Notes: generated from the letters alone by a model not told the origin. 64,000 bases of DNA from Aquipuribacter sp051216895 (GCF_051216895.1 NZ_JBPKAO010000011.1:1-64000); one strand, 5' to 3'; numbered from the stretch's first letter, positions 51,808 to 61,565 are shown. Translations and numbers: made by a program.

Positions 51808-52221
51808 CTGCCCCCCCGGGTTCGAGCCGAGCCTTGACGTTACGCCGCGCGTCAAGAGCACGGGGCTCCGCCCCGGACCCCGGGCCTCGGCTCCGGAATG
51901 CGTGGAGGGTCACCAGGTGGTGATCCCGTCGCCCCGACCGTCCGGAGATCAGCCGACCTGCCACCGGTCGTCAAGGACCTACAGCCGCTACGCGGTGGCT
52001 GCGCCATCCCTGACGACCGGCATCAGGCCGGCAGGACGATCACCGGCCGAGGCGACGGAATCACCACCAAGAGGCGCCCGGTGTTGAGTGATCACCGTGA
52101 CCCCCCCGCCGGGACGAGTACACCTACGAGTACACCTACGAGGCCACCCAGGAGCGTCCCGCCGCGCCGATGTCCACCCTCCTGACCTGTGGTTTAGCCT
52201 CTACAGACCTGCCCAGGTCTA
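51808..52221. other. Right-end non-coding region of the tRNA-Ala element
   Basis: About 410 bases without a convincing gene. It contains the right pair of 12-bp arm-site repeats (52117-52140), some 80 bases inside attR, and otherwise nothing I can identify. Confidence 0.6.
52117..52140. promoter_or_regulatory. Paired 12-bp direct repeats, probable integrase arm sites (right)
   Basis: AGTACACCTACG at 52117-52128 and 52129-52140, immediately adjacent, in the same orientation as the pair at 41341-41365. In the excised circle the two pairs would flank the 46-bp core on either side, as arm sites do in attP. Confidence 0.8.
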
Positions 52222-52267
<46 letters not shown>

Positions 52268-52409
52268 GTGAGATCCACCCGTGGGCTCCACCGTGGCGGG
52301 CGTGGACGGTCGGCCTGTGGCGGGCACGTCCCGATCAGCACGGCTGACCGAGTCGGACAACCGGTCGAGATCGGACGTGCTCGCTGCCGGCCGGTCCGGG
52401 AGCGCTGCC

Positions 52410-54077
52410 TCACACCCAGCTGGGCCACCACATCCGTACCTGCCACTCGGCGGTCGTGATCAGCTCGGCGGTCCAGACCGGGTAGAAGAACAGCAGGCAG
52501 CCGACCGCGGCGACGACCACGGACCCGGCGCCGACCGCGCCCCAGAGCCGTCGCTCGGGCGAGGCGTCGCCCGGTCCCAGCAGCAGGCCCAGTGCGTAGG
52601 TCAGTGCCAGCACCAGGAACGGCGTGAACGCGATGGCGTAGAACGTGAAGATGGTGCGCTCCTGGTACATGAACCAGGGCAGGTACGACGCGGCGAGGGG
52701 CACGAGGATCGCCCCGGCGCGCCAGTCCCGCCGCAGCACCCAGGCCAGGACGACGACCACCAGGGCGAGGGTGCCGCCCCACCAGACGATCGGGTTGCCC
52801 AGCGACGTGACGGCCTGGCTGCAGGCGTCGGCACCGCACCCGGTCACGCCCTGGGACTGCCCCTGGTAGTAGAACGACGTCGGTCGACCCATCACCAGCC
52901 AGGACCACGGGTTCGACATGTAGGGGTGCTCGTTGTCGACGGTGTTGATGCCGGTGTGGAAGCCGTACGCGCTCACGTGGTACTGCCACAGGCTGGCCAG
53001 CGAGCTCGGCAGCCAGGCCACGGCCTGCTCCGGGTTGTCCACGGCCCAGGTGCGGTTGTAGGAGTCCGGGGCGCGGAACCAGCCGAACCACGACGCGAGG
53101 TAGACGACGAACGCCACCGGCACCATGGCCAGGAACGCGAACCACGAGTCGCGGACCAGGGTGCCCACGACCCAGCGCCGCACCCCGGCGCGGCGGCGCG
53201 CGTCCAGGTCCCACAGCACGGTCAGCAGCCCGAACGCGGCGAGGACGTACAGCCCGGACCACTTGGTGGCGCAGGCCGCGCCGAGCGAGATCCCGGCGAG
53301 CAGCCGGAACGGCCGCCAGCCCAGCCACGGCCCGTACGGCGACAGCGTGCCGCGGCCCAGGCCCGCCGCCACGCGTTCGGCCAGGCGTTCCCGGGCCTGG
53401 AACCGGTCCGCGAGCAGGAACGCGAACGCCACCAGGACCCAGAACGACAGGAAGACGTCGAGCAGGCTGGTGCGGGAGTGGACGATGGCGTGCCCGTCCA
53501 CCGCGAGCAGCAGCCCGGCCACGCCGCCCAGCAGCGTGGAGCCGAGCAGCCGCCGACCGATGAGCACGACCAGCACCACCGACAGGGTGCCGACCACTGC
53601 GGCGGAGAAGCGCCAGTAGAACGTGTCGTCGGGGTCGATCTGCATCCCCGCGGCGATCATCCACTTGCCCAGCGGCGGGTGGACGACGAAGTCGGGGGTC
53701 CGCTCGAACACGTCGAGGGTGCCGGCGTTGAACAGGTCGTTGGCGTAGGTGTCGTCCTCGCCCTCGGCCACCGGGGTGGGTGACTCCTTGACCGACAGCT
53801 CGTGCCCGACCAGCAGGAACGAGTAGGCCTGCTTGACGTAGTAGGTCTCGTCGAACACCAGGCTCGGCGGTCGGCCCAGGTTGACGAAGCGCAGCACCCC
53901 CGCGAGCAGGCCCATCACGCCCGCCACGACCCACGCCCACCACGCCGGGTCGGGGTGCGGCAGGCCGAGCCGCTCCCGCAGGGTCTCGTGGGTGACGGCC
54001 CGCCCCCGGGCGGGTGAGGACCCACCGCCCCCGGGGCGGCGCCGCTCCGGCACGGCGGTCGAGGTCACGGTGGCCAC
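52410..54077 (-). CDS. pmt: Protein O-mannosyltransferase (GT39)
   Basis: 555-aa membrane glycosyltransferase that mannosylates exported proteins using polyprenyl-phosphate mannose. Ten or more helices; the first extracytoplasmic loop carries the catalytic aspartate-glutamate pair in SLVFDETYYVKQAYSF (about 72-87). HPPLGKWMIAAGM (about 132-144) and MSNPWSWLVMGRPTSFYYQG in the later loop are typical of actinobacterial PMTs. Divergent from rsmI with about 33 bases between, a conserved actinobacterial arrangement. Confidence 0.94.
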   Translation of the reverse strand: MATVTSTAVPERRRPGGGGSSPARGRAVTHETLRERLGLPHPDPAWWAWVVAGVMGLLAGVLRFVNLGRPPSLVFDETYYVKQAYSFLLVGHELSVKESPTPVAEGEDDTYANDLFNAGTLDVFERTPDFVVHPPLGKWMIAAGMQIDPDDTFYWRFSAAVVGTLSVVLVVLIGRRLLGSTLLGGVAGLLLAVDGHAIVHSRTSLLDVFLSFWVLVAFAFLLADRFQARERLAERVAAGLGRGTLSPYGPWLGWRPFRLLAGISLGAACATKWSGLYVLAAFGLLTVLWDLDARRRAGVRRWVVGTLVRDSWFAFLAMVPVAFVVYLASWFGWFRAPDSYNRTWAVDNPEQAVAWLPSSLASLWQYHVSAYGFHTGINTVDNEHPYMSNPWSWLVMGRPTSFYYQGQSQGVTGCGADACSQAVTSLGNPIVWWGGTLALVVVVLAWVLRRDWRAGAILVPLAASYLPWFMYQERTIFTFYAIAFTPFLVLALTYALGLLLGPGDASPERRLWGAVGAGSVVVAAVGCLLFFYPVWTAELITTAEWQVRMWWPSWV

Positions 54078-54110
54078 GCGCCGATGCTACGGGGGGCCTA
54101 CGGTCGCCCT

Positions 54111-55034
54111 GTGCCTGTCGACGACGAACCTGACCTCCCGACCGAGGCCGAGGCCGAGGCCGAGGCCGAGGGGCCCGCCTTCGGCTCCGCCGCGCCCGGG
54201 GGCGTCGTCGTCGTGGCGGCCACCCCGATCGGCGACCCGCACGACGCCAGCCCCCGGCTGAGGCACTGGCTGGCCACCGCCGACGTCGTCGCCGCCGAGG
54301 ACACCCGGCGGCTGCGTCGGCTCACCCGCACCCTGGGCGTCGAGGTGCGGGGCCGGGTCGTCGCGCACCACGAGCACAACGAGACCGGTGACGCGGCCGA
54401 GCTGCTGGAGCTGGTCCGGGCCGGCCGCAGCGTCCTGGTGGTCACCGACGCGGGGATGCCGACCGTGTCCGACCCCGGGTTCCGGCTGGTGGCCGCGGCG
54501 GCCGAGGCCGGTCTGGCCGTCACGGTGGTGCCGGGCCCGTCCGCGGTGCTGGCCGCGCTGGCGGTGTCCGGGCTGCCGACGGACCGGTTCGCGTTCGACG
54601 GCTTCCTGCCCCGCAAGCAGGGCGAGCGCGGCCGGGTGCTGGAGGCGCTGCGCACCGAGCCCCGCACCACCGTCCTGTTCGAGGCCCCGCACCGCCTGGC
54701 CGACATGCTGACCCACGCGGCGGAGGTGCTGGGCGGGGACCGTCGCGTGGCCGTGTGCCGAGAGCTGACCAAGACCTACGAGGAGGTCCGGCGCGGCACC
54801 CTCGCCGAGCTGGCCGCCTGGGCCCGGGACGCCACCGTCCTGGGCGAGATCACCGTCGTGCTCGAGGGCGCCCGCCCCGGGCCCGCGCGCACCCCCGAGG
54901 ACCTGGTCGCGGTCGTGGCGCAGCGGGAGCAGGCGGGTCTGCGCACCAAGGAGGCCGTCGCCGAGGTCGCCGCCGAGCACGGCGTCCGCAAGAACGCCCT
55001 CTACGACGCCGTCATCGCCGCCCGCCGTCCCTGA
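54111..55034 (+). CDS. rsmI: 16S rRNA 2'-O-methyltransferase RsmI
   Basis: Methylates the ribose of C1402 in the decoding centre. The catalytic fold starts VVVVAATPIGDPHDASPRLR and includes AEDTRRLRRLTRTLG, the SAM-loop VVTDAGMPTVSDPGFRLV (about 106-123), VPGPSAVLAALAVSGLPTDR and LFEAPHRL (about 186). A short Glu-Ala repeat near residue 10-18 comes from a tandem GAGGCC unit. The GTG at 54111 fits the conserved length; an in-frame ATG nine codons upstream is the alternative. About 307 aa. Confidence 0.95.
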   Translation: MPVDDEPDLPTEAEAEAEAEGPAFGSAAPGGVVVVAATPIGDPHDASPRLRHWLATADVVAAEDTRRLRRLTRTLGVEVRGRVVAHHEHNETGDAAELLELVRAGRSVLVVTDAGMPTVSDPGFRLVAAAAEAGLAVTVVPGPSAVLAALAVSGLPTDRFAFDGFLPRKQGERGRVLEALRTEPRTTVLFEAPHRLADMLTHAAEVLGGDRRVAVCRELTKTYEEVRRGTLAELAAWARDATVLGEITVVLEGARPGPARTPEDLVAVVAQREQAGLRTKEAVAEVAAEHGVRKNALYDAVIAARRP

Positions 55035-55057
55035 CCGGCACGCCATAGGCTGAGGCG

Positions 55058-56251
55058 ATGGAGTTCCGGCGCATCCCCGGTCTGCCCCCCTACGTGTTCA
55101 CCATCATCGACGGGCTCAAGCAGCAGGCCCGCCGCGACGGGCGCGACATCGTCGACCTGGGGTTCGGCAACCCCGACATCCCGAGCCCGGACATCGCCGT
55201 GGAGAAGCTGGCCGAGGCCGCCCGCAACGCCCGCAACCACCGGTACTCCTCCTCCCGCGGGCTGCCCAAGCTCCGGCAGGCGGTCGCCGCCCGCTACGCC
55301 GACCGGTTCGGTGTCGTGCTGGACCCCGACACCCAGGTGATCAGCACCATCGGGGCCAAGGAGGGCTTCAGCCACCTGATGTGGGTGCTGCTGCAGGCAG
55401 GGGACGCCGCGATCGTGCCGCAGCCCAGCTACCCGATCCACATCTGGGGCCCCTACCTGGCGGGGGCGGACGTGCGCCAGGTCGCCGTGGGAGCGGACCA
55501 CGACACGGCCGGGGCGCAGTACATCGACAACGTGATGGCCCAGTGGGAGTACGGCTGGCCGCGGCCGCGCGTGGTCGTGCTGTCGTTCCCGCACAACCCG
55601 ACCGGCGCCACGGTCGAGCTCGCCGACCTGCAGCGGCTGGTGGACTGGGCCCGCGACAAGGACGTCGTCCTGGTGCACGACTTCGCCTACGCCGACGTGG
55701 CCTTCGACGGCTGGCGGCCGCCGTCCATCCTGCAGTGCGACGGCGGCACCGACGTGGCGGTGGAGCTGTACTCGATGACCAAGTCGTTCTCGATGGCGGG
55801 CTGGCGGGTCGCGTTCATGCTGGGTCGCGCCGACGTGGTCGCCGCCCTGGCCAAGCTCAAGAGCTACCTGGACTACGGCACGTTCCAGCCGGTCCAGATC
55901 GCCGCCACCGTGACCATGAACGAGGCCGCCGACTACCCGGACCAGGTCAGCGAGGTGTACCGCGGGCGTCGCGACGCCCTGGTCGACGGGCTGCAGCGCG
56001 CCGGCTGGTCCGTGCCCCGCCCGCGCGGGTCGATGTTCGTGTGGGCCCCGATCCCCGAGCCGTACCGGGCCGAGGGGAGCATCGCGTTCGCGACGCGGCT
56101 GGTGGACGACTGCGACGTCGCGACGTCGCCGGGGGTGGGCTTCGGCCCCGACGGCGACGGCTACGTCCGCTTCGCGCTCATCGAGAACGAGCACCGGATC
56201 GGCCAGGCGGTCCGCTGCATCCGCAAGGGTCTGCCGCTGCTCGGGGGGTGA
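55058..56251 (+). CDS. PLP-dependent aminotransferase (AlaC-like class I)
   Basis: 397-aa fold-type I aminotransferase. It has VDLGFGNPDIPSP near the N-terminus, the ring-stacking and phosphate segments (IGAKEGFSHLMW, PSYPIH), FPHNPTGATVELADLQ, HDFAYADVAFDG and the PLP lysine in YSMTKSFSMAGWR (about 233-245). The sequence type is close to AlaC-like glutamate-pyruvate aminotransferases and LL-DAP aminotransferases, so alanine synthesis is the likeliest role. ATG at 55058, 23 bases after rsmI. Confidence 0.92.
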   Translation: MEFRRIPGLPPYVFTIIDGLKQQARRDGRDIVDLGFGNPDIPSPDIAVEKLAEAARNARNHRYSSSRGLPKLRQAVAARYADRFGVVLDPDTQVISTIGAKEGFSHLMWVLLQAGDAAIVPQPSYPIHIWGPYLAGADVRQVAVGADHDTAGAQYIDNVMAQWEYGWPRPRVVVLSFPHNPTGATVELADLQRLVDWARDKDVVLVHDFAYADVAFDGWRPPSILQCDGGTDVAVELYSMTKSFSMAGWRVAFMLGRADVVAALAKLKSYLDYGTFQPVQIAATVTMNEAADYPDQVSEVYRGRRDALVDGLQRAGWSVPRPRGSMFVWAPIPEPYRAEGSIAFATRLVDDCDVATSPGVGFGPDGDGYVRFALIENEHRIGQAVRCIRKGLPLLGG

Positions 56252-56313
56252 GTCGACGCACGGCCGCCCCCTCCGCCGTCGGAGTGCGTTCTGTGCAGAC
56301 TGCGTGACGCGGA

Positions 56314-57396
56314 GTGCTCGGGGTGAGACCCTTGTCCGTGCGCTCGACGAGCTCTCCCTCGACGTCGCGGCGGTGGTGGCAAGGACCCACCGACCCTGTG
56401 CTGCGTACCGTGCGGGTGCTGGTGCTGGTGCTCTGGCCCACGGTGTGGGTGTGGACGCTGCCCGGTCAGCACCGTCCCGGCAGCGGGCTCGTGCTCGCCT
56501 GGCTGCTCGTGGGCGTCTACAGCGCGTCGGCGGTGCTGCTGCTGGGCTCGGGGCAGCGGATGGCCAAGGTGCTGCCCGTCTGCATCCCCCTGTTCACCCT
56601 CGCGGCGGCGATCGGGGCGATGACGGGACCCGACCGGCACATCGCCCTGCTGGTGCCGCTGTTCCTGGGCGTGCTCTGCGTCATCGCCGCCATGCAGTTC
56701 TCGCCCCGCGCGACCTGGGCGCAGGCCGGGGTGGCGAGCGTCGCCGCGATGGTCTGCGTCTGGTGGGCCGCCCCCGACCCCGTCCAGGTCGCCGTCACCT
56801 CGGTGGCCGTCCTGGCCGGCATCGCCGCGCCGCCCTGGGCCATCCTGCGGCTGCGCTCGCAGCTGGACGCGGCCCACGCCCGTGAGCACCGGCTGGCCCG
56901 GACCGACCCGCTCACGGGTGCGCTCAACCGGCGGGGGCTGTTCGAGGCGGCCGCGAGCGTGCTGGAGGCCGCCCCCGAGGTGGACGTCGTCACCCTCGAC
57001 CTCGACGGCTTCAAGCGTCTCAACGACACCCACGGCCACGCCGTCGGCGACGAGGCGCTGCGGGCCGTCGCCGCGTCGCTGCGTGCGCTGGAGGACTCCT
57101 GGACCGCCCCCGGTCCGCTGCTGGTGGCCCGCCTCGGCGGCGAGGAGTTCCTCGTCCTCGCCCCGGCCGCCGCGCACCCGGTGGACGAGCTGGCCGAGGC
57201 GGTGCGGGCCGCGGCCGCGGTGCCCGTGTCCGGGGGGGAACGGACCAGCGCCAGCGTCGGGGCCATCCGCCGTCGCCCGCCCGCCGAGCCCGAGGAGCGC
57301 ACCGCGTGGCTGCTGCGGCAGATCGACGTCACGGACGAGCTGATGTACCGGGCGAAGCGCTCGGGAGGGGACCGGGTGCTGGCGGAGCACCCCTGA
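56314..57396 (+). CDS. Membrane diguanylate cyclase (GGDEF)
   Basis: 360-aa protein. Five to six hydrophobic segments lie between about 30 and 185, and a GGDEF domain follows (about 200-355). The active loop is RLGGEEF (about 271-277), with DLDGFKRLNDTHGH supplying metal and base contacts. No RxxD inhibitory site precedes the loop, unlike the other cyclase in this window. The exact GTG start is uncertain. Its last 68 bases overlap the convergent VanZ-like gene. Confidence 0.88.
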   Translation: MLGVRPLSVRSTSSPSTSRRWWQGPTDPVLRTVRVLVLVLWPTVWVWTLPGQHRPGSGLVLAWLLVGVYSASAVLLLGSGQRMAKVLPVCIPLFTLAAAIGAMTGPDRHIALLVPLFLGVLCVIAAMQFSPRATWAQAGVASVAAMVCVWWAAPDPVQVAVTSVAVLAGIAAPPWAILRLRSQLDAAHAREHRLARTDPLTGALNRRGLFEAAASVLEAAPEVDVVTLDLDGFKRLNDTHGHAVGDEALRAVAASLRALEDSWTAPGPLLVARLGGEEFLVLAPAAAHPVDELAEAVRAAAAVPVSGGERTSASVGAIRRRPPAEPEERTAWLLRQIDVTDELMYRAKRSGGDRVLAEHP

Positions 57397-57949
57397 GGGC
57401 CCGTCGGCGTCCTGCGGCGTGCACCAGCGGCCGCAGCGCCAGACCGAGCACGGCCCCCACGACGAGCCCCACCAGGTTGAGCAGGACGTCGGTCGCCTCG
57501 CACGAGCGGCCCAGGGCGGGGACGGCGTACTGGACGCCCTCCACCAGCAGGGGGAAGCCGGCCGCCGCCGCCAGGGCCGCTCCCGCCACCGGCCCACGCG
57601 GCAGCAGCACCACCAGCAGCAGCCCGGCGGGCAGGGTCAGCAGCACGTTGGCCAGCTCCTCCCCGCCCCGCCCCCACTGGCCGAGCGGGCGCAAGGCCGT
57701 CACGCAGTCCCGGACCGCGTCCGGGGGCACGTCCACGGCGCTGGGTGGCAGCGTCATGGCGAACGGCGCCGTGCAGGCGAACGAGAGCAGGGCGGCCGCG
57801 GACCGACCCGAGCCCAGCCGCCGGCTCAGCGGCCCGGACAGGACCACCGACCCTACGGCGAGCACCAGCAGGGCCGGCAGGACGACGACGTGGTCGGTGA
57901 GGAACGCCACCACGGGCACGACAGCGGGGAGGTCGGCCGGAGCGTGCAC
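57329..57949 (-). CDS. VanZ-family membrane protein
   Basis: 206-aa protein with four to five helices (about 8-28, 30-46, 62-80, 102-118, 122-135, 150-170). The conserved VanZ ending EATDVLLNLVGLVVGAVLGL with preceding EGVQYAVPALGRSCE is clear. Family members include the teicoplanin-resistance protein VanZ, but most are of unknown function. GTG at 57949; head-to-head with metG 22 bases away. Confidence 0.88.
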   Translation of the reverse strand: MHAPADLPAVVPVVAFLTDHVVVLPALLVLAVGSVVLSGPLSRRLGSGRSAAALLSFACTAPFAMTLPPSAVDVPPDAVRDCVTALRPLGQWGRGGEELANVLLTLPAGLLLVVLLPRGPVAGAALAAAAGFPLLVEGVQYAVPALGRSCEATDVLLNLVGLVVGAVLGLALRPLVHAAGRRRALRGAPPAPGPLPSASPGTSARP

Positions 57950-57971
57950 CCGTGAACCCTAGGCTGGGCGC

Positions 57972-59780
57972 ATGACCCACGTGCTCTCCGCGGTGGCCTG
58001 GCCCTACGCCAACGGTCCCCGACACATCGGCCACGTCGCCGGCTTCGGCGTCCCCTCCGACGTGTTCAGCCGCTACATGCGGATGGCCGGGCACGACGTG
58101 CTCATGGTGTCCGGCACCGACGAGCACGGGACCCCGATCCTCGTGCAGGCCGACAAGGAGGGCGTGAGCCCGCAGGCCCTCGCGGACCGCTACAACCGCG
58201 TCATCGTCGAGGACCTGCAGGCGCTCGGGCTGTCGTACGACCTGTTCACGCGCACCTCGACGCGCAACCACCACCAGGTCGTCCAGACGCTCTTCACGGC
58301 CGTGCACGCCAACGGCTACGTCGTCGCCAAGACCCAGCTCGGCGCCATCAGCCCCAGCACCGGACGCACCTTGCCCGACCGCTACATCGAGGGCACCTGC
58401 CCCATCTGCGGCTACACCTCCGCCCGCGGCGACCAGTGCGACAACTGCGGCAACCAGCTGGACCCGGTCGACCTGGTCGACCCCCGCAGCAAGATCGACG
58501 GCGAGACGCCGACCTTCGTGGAGACCGAGCACCTGTTCCTGGACCTGCCGGCGCTGGCCGAGGCGCTGGGGGAGTGGCTGGCGGGGGTCGAGGAGAAGGG
58601 CGCCTGGCGGCCCAACGTGCTCGGGTTCAGCCGCAACCTGCTGGCCGACGTCCGCCCCCGCGCGATCACCCGTGACCTGGACTGGGGCATCCGCGTCCCG
58701 CTGCCCGGCTGGGAGGACAACCCGGCCAAGCGGATCTACGTCTGGTTCGACGCGGTCGTCGGGTACCTGTCCGCGTCGGTGGAGTGGGCCCGGCGCACCG
58801 GTGACCCGGAACGCTGGCGCGAGTGGTGGAACGACCCCGACGCGCTGTCGTACTACTTCATGGGCAAGGACAACATCACCTTCCACTCCCAGATCTGGCC
58901 CGCCGAGCTGCTCGCGCACGACGGTCGCGGGTCGAAGGGCGGCGAGCAGGGCCCCTTCGGTGACCTGCAGCTGCCCACCGAGGTCGTCTCCAGCGAGTTC
59001 CTCACCATGGAGGGCAAGCAGTTCAGCTCCAGCCGCGGGGTCGTCATCTACGTCCGCGACGTGCTCGAGCGCTACCAGGCCGACGCGCTGCGCTACTTCA
59101 TCAGCGCCGCGGGCCCGGAGACGGCCGACTCGGACTTCACCTGGGCGGAATTCGTCCGCCGCACCAACACCGAGCTGGTCGCGGGCTGGGGCAACCTCGT
59201 CAACCGGACCGCGGGGATGATCGCCAAGAACCTGGGCGAGATCCCCGCCGCGGGCGAGCTCCAGCCGGTGGACACCACCCTGCTGGACCGCGTGCTGGGC
59301 TCGTTCGACACCGTGGGGGAGCTGCTGCGCACCCACCGGCAGAAGCAGGCCCTCGCCGAGGCGATGCGGACCGTCGGCGACGTCAACGCCTACATCAGCG
59401 AGACCGAGCCGTTCCGGCTCAAGAAGACCGACCCGGCCCGGATGGCGACGATCCTGCACGTGGCCGCGCAGTGCATCAGCGACTGCAACACGCTGCTGGC
59501 GCCGTTCCTGCCGCACAGCGCGCAGGCCGTCCACGAGACGTTCGGCCGCACCGGGGTGTTCGCCCCGATGCCCGAGATCCGTGAGGTCGACGACCTCGAC
59601 GGCGGGGCGCCCTACCCGGTCCTGACCGGCGACTACTCGACCATGCAGGGCACCTGGCGCCGGGTCCCGGTCGAGCCCGGCACCCCGGTGGCGGTCCCGA
59701 CGCCGATCTTCACCAAGCTCGACGACTCCGTGGTCGAGGCCGAGCTCGCGCGGCTGCGCGGGGAGGTGCCGGAGGCCTGA
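57972..59780 (+). CDS. metG: Methionyl-tRNA synthetase
   Basis: 602-aa class I synthetase. It has the HIGH motif (HIGH, 18-21), a zinc knuckle CPICGYTSARGDQCDNC (about 143-159), the KMSKS-equivalent QFSSSRG (about 350-356) and the anticodon-binding helical domain (about 390-550). The C-terminal EMAP/Trbp dimerisation domain is absent, as in many actinobacteria. ATG at 57972. First gene of the conserved metG-tatD-...-rpf-rsmA run. Confidence 0.98.
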   Translation: MTHVLSAVAWPYANGPRHIGHVAGFGVPSDVFSRYMRMAGHDVLMVSGTDEHGTPILVQADKEGVSPQALADRYNRVIVEDLQALGLSYDLFTRTSTRNHHQVVQTLFTAVHANGYVVAKTQLGAISPSTGRTLPDRYIEGTCPICGYTSARGDQCDNCGNQLDPVDLVDPRSKIDGETPTFVETEHLFLDLPALAEALGEWLAGVEEKGAWRPNVLGFSRNLLADVRPRAITRDLDWGIRVPLPGWEDNPAKRIYVWFDAVVGYLSASVEWARRTGDPERWREWWNDPDALSYYFMGKDNITFHSQIWPAELLAHDGRGSKGGEQGPFGDLQLPTEVVSSEFLTMEGKQFSSSRGVVIYVRDVLERYQADALRYFISAAGPETADSDFTWAEFVRRTNTELVAGWGNLVNRTAGMIAKNLGEIPAAGELQPVDTTLLDRVLGSFDTVGELLRTHRQKQALAEAMRTVGDVNAYISETEPFRLKKTDPARMATILHVAAQCISDCNTLLAPFLPHSAQAVHETFGRTGVFAPMPEIREVDDLDGGAPYPVLTGDYSTMQGTWRRVPVEPGTPVAVPTPIFTKLDDSVVEAELARLRGEVPEA

Positions 59781-59877
59781 GCCCGGCCACCCGGGAGCAG
59801 GACCCCGGTGCCGAGGGACCCGGGCGTGCGGACCGGCCGAGTTCTCCTGCGGAGTGGCCGGTCCTAGGGTCGAGGGC

Positions 59878-60780
59878 GTGACCCTGCGCCCGATCCGTTC
59901 CCGGTCGACCACCACCGAGACCGACGGCCGCAGCCGGGACCGCACCGCCCCGCCGCCGCCGGAGCCGCTGGCCGTCGCGGTGCCGGACAACCACACCCAC
60001 CTCGACATCGCCGACGCCGAGGACCGCGGTGTCGACGACCTGCTGGCGCTGGCAGCCACGGCGGGGGTGCCGCGCGCGGTGCAGATCGGGTGCGACCTGC
60101 CCGCGGCCCGCTGGACCCGGGAGCTGCTCGACGCCCAGCAGCCCGGCCCCGACGGGGTGCTGCCGCTGCTGGGCGGCGTGGCCATCCACCCCAACGAGGC
60201 CGCCAGGCTCGACCCGGCCGCCCTGGACGCCGCCCTCGACGAGGTCGAGCGGCTGCTCGACCACCCCCGGATGCGGGTCGTGGGCGAGACCGGTCTGGAC
60301 CACCACCGCACCCCGCCCGAGGGCCGGGCCGCGCAGGAGGAGTCGTTCCGCCGCCATCTCGACCTGGCGAGGCGGACCGGGCTGGCGCTGCAGATCCACG
60401 ACCGCGACGCCCACGACGACGTGCTGCGCGTGCTGGCCGAGGAGGGCGCCCCTGAGCGGACCGTCTTCCACTGCTTCTCCGGGGACGCCGCCATGGCGCG
60501 GGTGGCGGCCGAGAACGGCTGGTACTGCTCGTTCGCGGGCGTCCTCACCTTCCGCAACGCGCAGGCCCTGCGCGAGGCCTGCGCGGTCGTCCCCCGCGAG
60601 CTGCTGCTGGTCGAGACCGACGCCCCGTTCCTCACCCCGCACCCGTTCCGGGGCCGGCCCAACGCGTCCTACCTGCTGCCCCACACCGTGCGGGCCATGG
60701 CGGAGCTGCGCGGGGACGACCTGGACGAGCTCTGCGCCGCCCTGGCGTCGAACACCGAGACCGTCTACGGCCGCTGGTGA
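59878..60780 (+). CDS. tatD: TatD-family metal-dependent hydrolase
   Basis: 300-aa TIM-barrel deoxyribonuclease-like protein. Metal ligands are in NHTHLD (about 39-44), VGETGLDHHR (about 135-144), LALQIHDRDAHDD (about 170-182), FHCFSGD (about 197) and VETDAPFL (about 243). The variant GLDHHR replaces the usual GLDYY/F. The GTG at 59878 is preferred. The TGA overlaps the next gene (GTGA). Confidence 0.93.
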   Translation: MTLRPIRSRSTTTETDGRSRDRTAPPPPEPLAVAVPDNHTHLDIADAEDRGVDDLLALAATAGVPRAVQIGCDLPAARWTRELLDAQQPGPDGVLPLLGGVAIHPNEAARLDPAALDAALDEVERLLDHPRMRVVGETGLDHHRTPPEGRAAQEESFRRHLDLARRTGLALQIHDRDAHDDVLRVLAEEGAPERTVFHCFSGDAAMARVAAENGWYCSFAGVLTFRNAQALREACAVVPRELLLVETDAPFLTPHPFRGRPNASYLLPHTVRAMAELRGDDLDELCAALASNTETVYGRW

Positions 60781-61565
60781 GGACCCGGGCCAGCGCCGCG
60801 GTGACGGCGCCGACGCCGCAGCAGTGGCAGACCTGGTGGACCGCACTGGTGGCACGGACGACGCGGGAGCTCGGCCGGACCGCCGCGGGCGGCGGCGGGC
60901 CCTGGGCCCCGGGCGCGCACCGGGACCTGACCCCGGCCGGCCTGACCCGGGGGACGCTGGAGGCGACCGTCCGGGCCGCCGGGCGCGGACGGGCCGTCGA
61001 GCTGGCCTACCGCGAGCACGCCGATGAGGCGCGGCAGGCGCGGGTGGACGTCGACGGGCTCGAGCAGGCCCGCGCCGCGACGACCAGCGGCACGCTGGCG
61101 CCCCTGGCGTGGACGGGCAGGGTGTCGCTGGCCGCGGCCGGGCCCGACGTGCGGCTGGACCTGACGCTGCCCTGGGGGCGGCTGCGGCTGCGGGCCCGGG
61201 TCGTCGGGGACCGGCTGGAGAGCGAGCTCGTCGTGCGCGGCCGGGGGCTGTGGCGGCCGCTGGCGGCGGTGGGCCTCCGACTGGTGCGGCAGCCGCTGCG
61301 CACCGAGCTGGAGCGGGCCACCGGGCGCGCGGCCGCCGCCGTGGGTCGGGTGGCCCGCGACCCGGACGCCGCGGCCCGTGCCGACGGGGGGCCCGTCGAC
61401 CAGCTCGGCGACGTGCTCGGGGAGGTCGTGGGGGAGGTCGTCGACGACCGGCCGCTGGACGCCGGGGCGGGTGGGGCCCTGCAGCGGGCCCTCGACCTGA
61501 GCTGGTTGCGGAGTCCCGTCACGATCCTCCGTCACCTGCGCAGGGCACCTCGCGACAGGTCCTGA
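60777..61565 (+). CDS. Conserved hypothetical protein, 262 aa
   Basis: Soluble, Arg/Ala-rich protein with no signal peptide or recognised motif. A beta-rich middle (RVSLAAAGPDVRLDLTLPWG, RLRLRARVVGDRLESELVVR) and a C-terminal helical acidic stretch (LGDVLGEVVGEVVDDRPLDA) are visible. It is coupled to tatD through a GTGA overlap and stands where many actinobacteria have only tatD followed by rpf. Function unknown. Confidence 0.65.
   Translation: MRTRASAAVTAPTPQQWQTWWTALVARTTRELGRTAAGGGGPWAPGAHRDLTPAGLTRGTLEATVRAAGRGRAVELAYREHADEARQARVDVDGLEQARAATTSGTLAPLAWTGRVSLAAAGPDVRLDLTLPWGRLRLRARVVGDRLESELVVRGRGLWRPLAAVGLRLVRQPLRTELERATGRAAAAVGRVARDPDAAARADGGPVDQLGDVLGEVVGEVVDDRPLDAGAGGALQRALDLSWLRSPVTILRHLRRAPRDRS

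Noticed and set aside
56517..60662. Very long minus-strand open frame of nearly 1400 codons
   Set aside because: It lies opposite the diguanylate cyclase, VanZ-like, metG and tatD genes; long antisense frames are expected in GC-rich DNA and the product has no domain.
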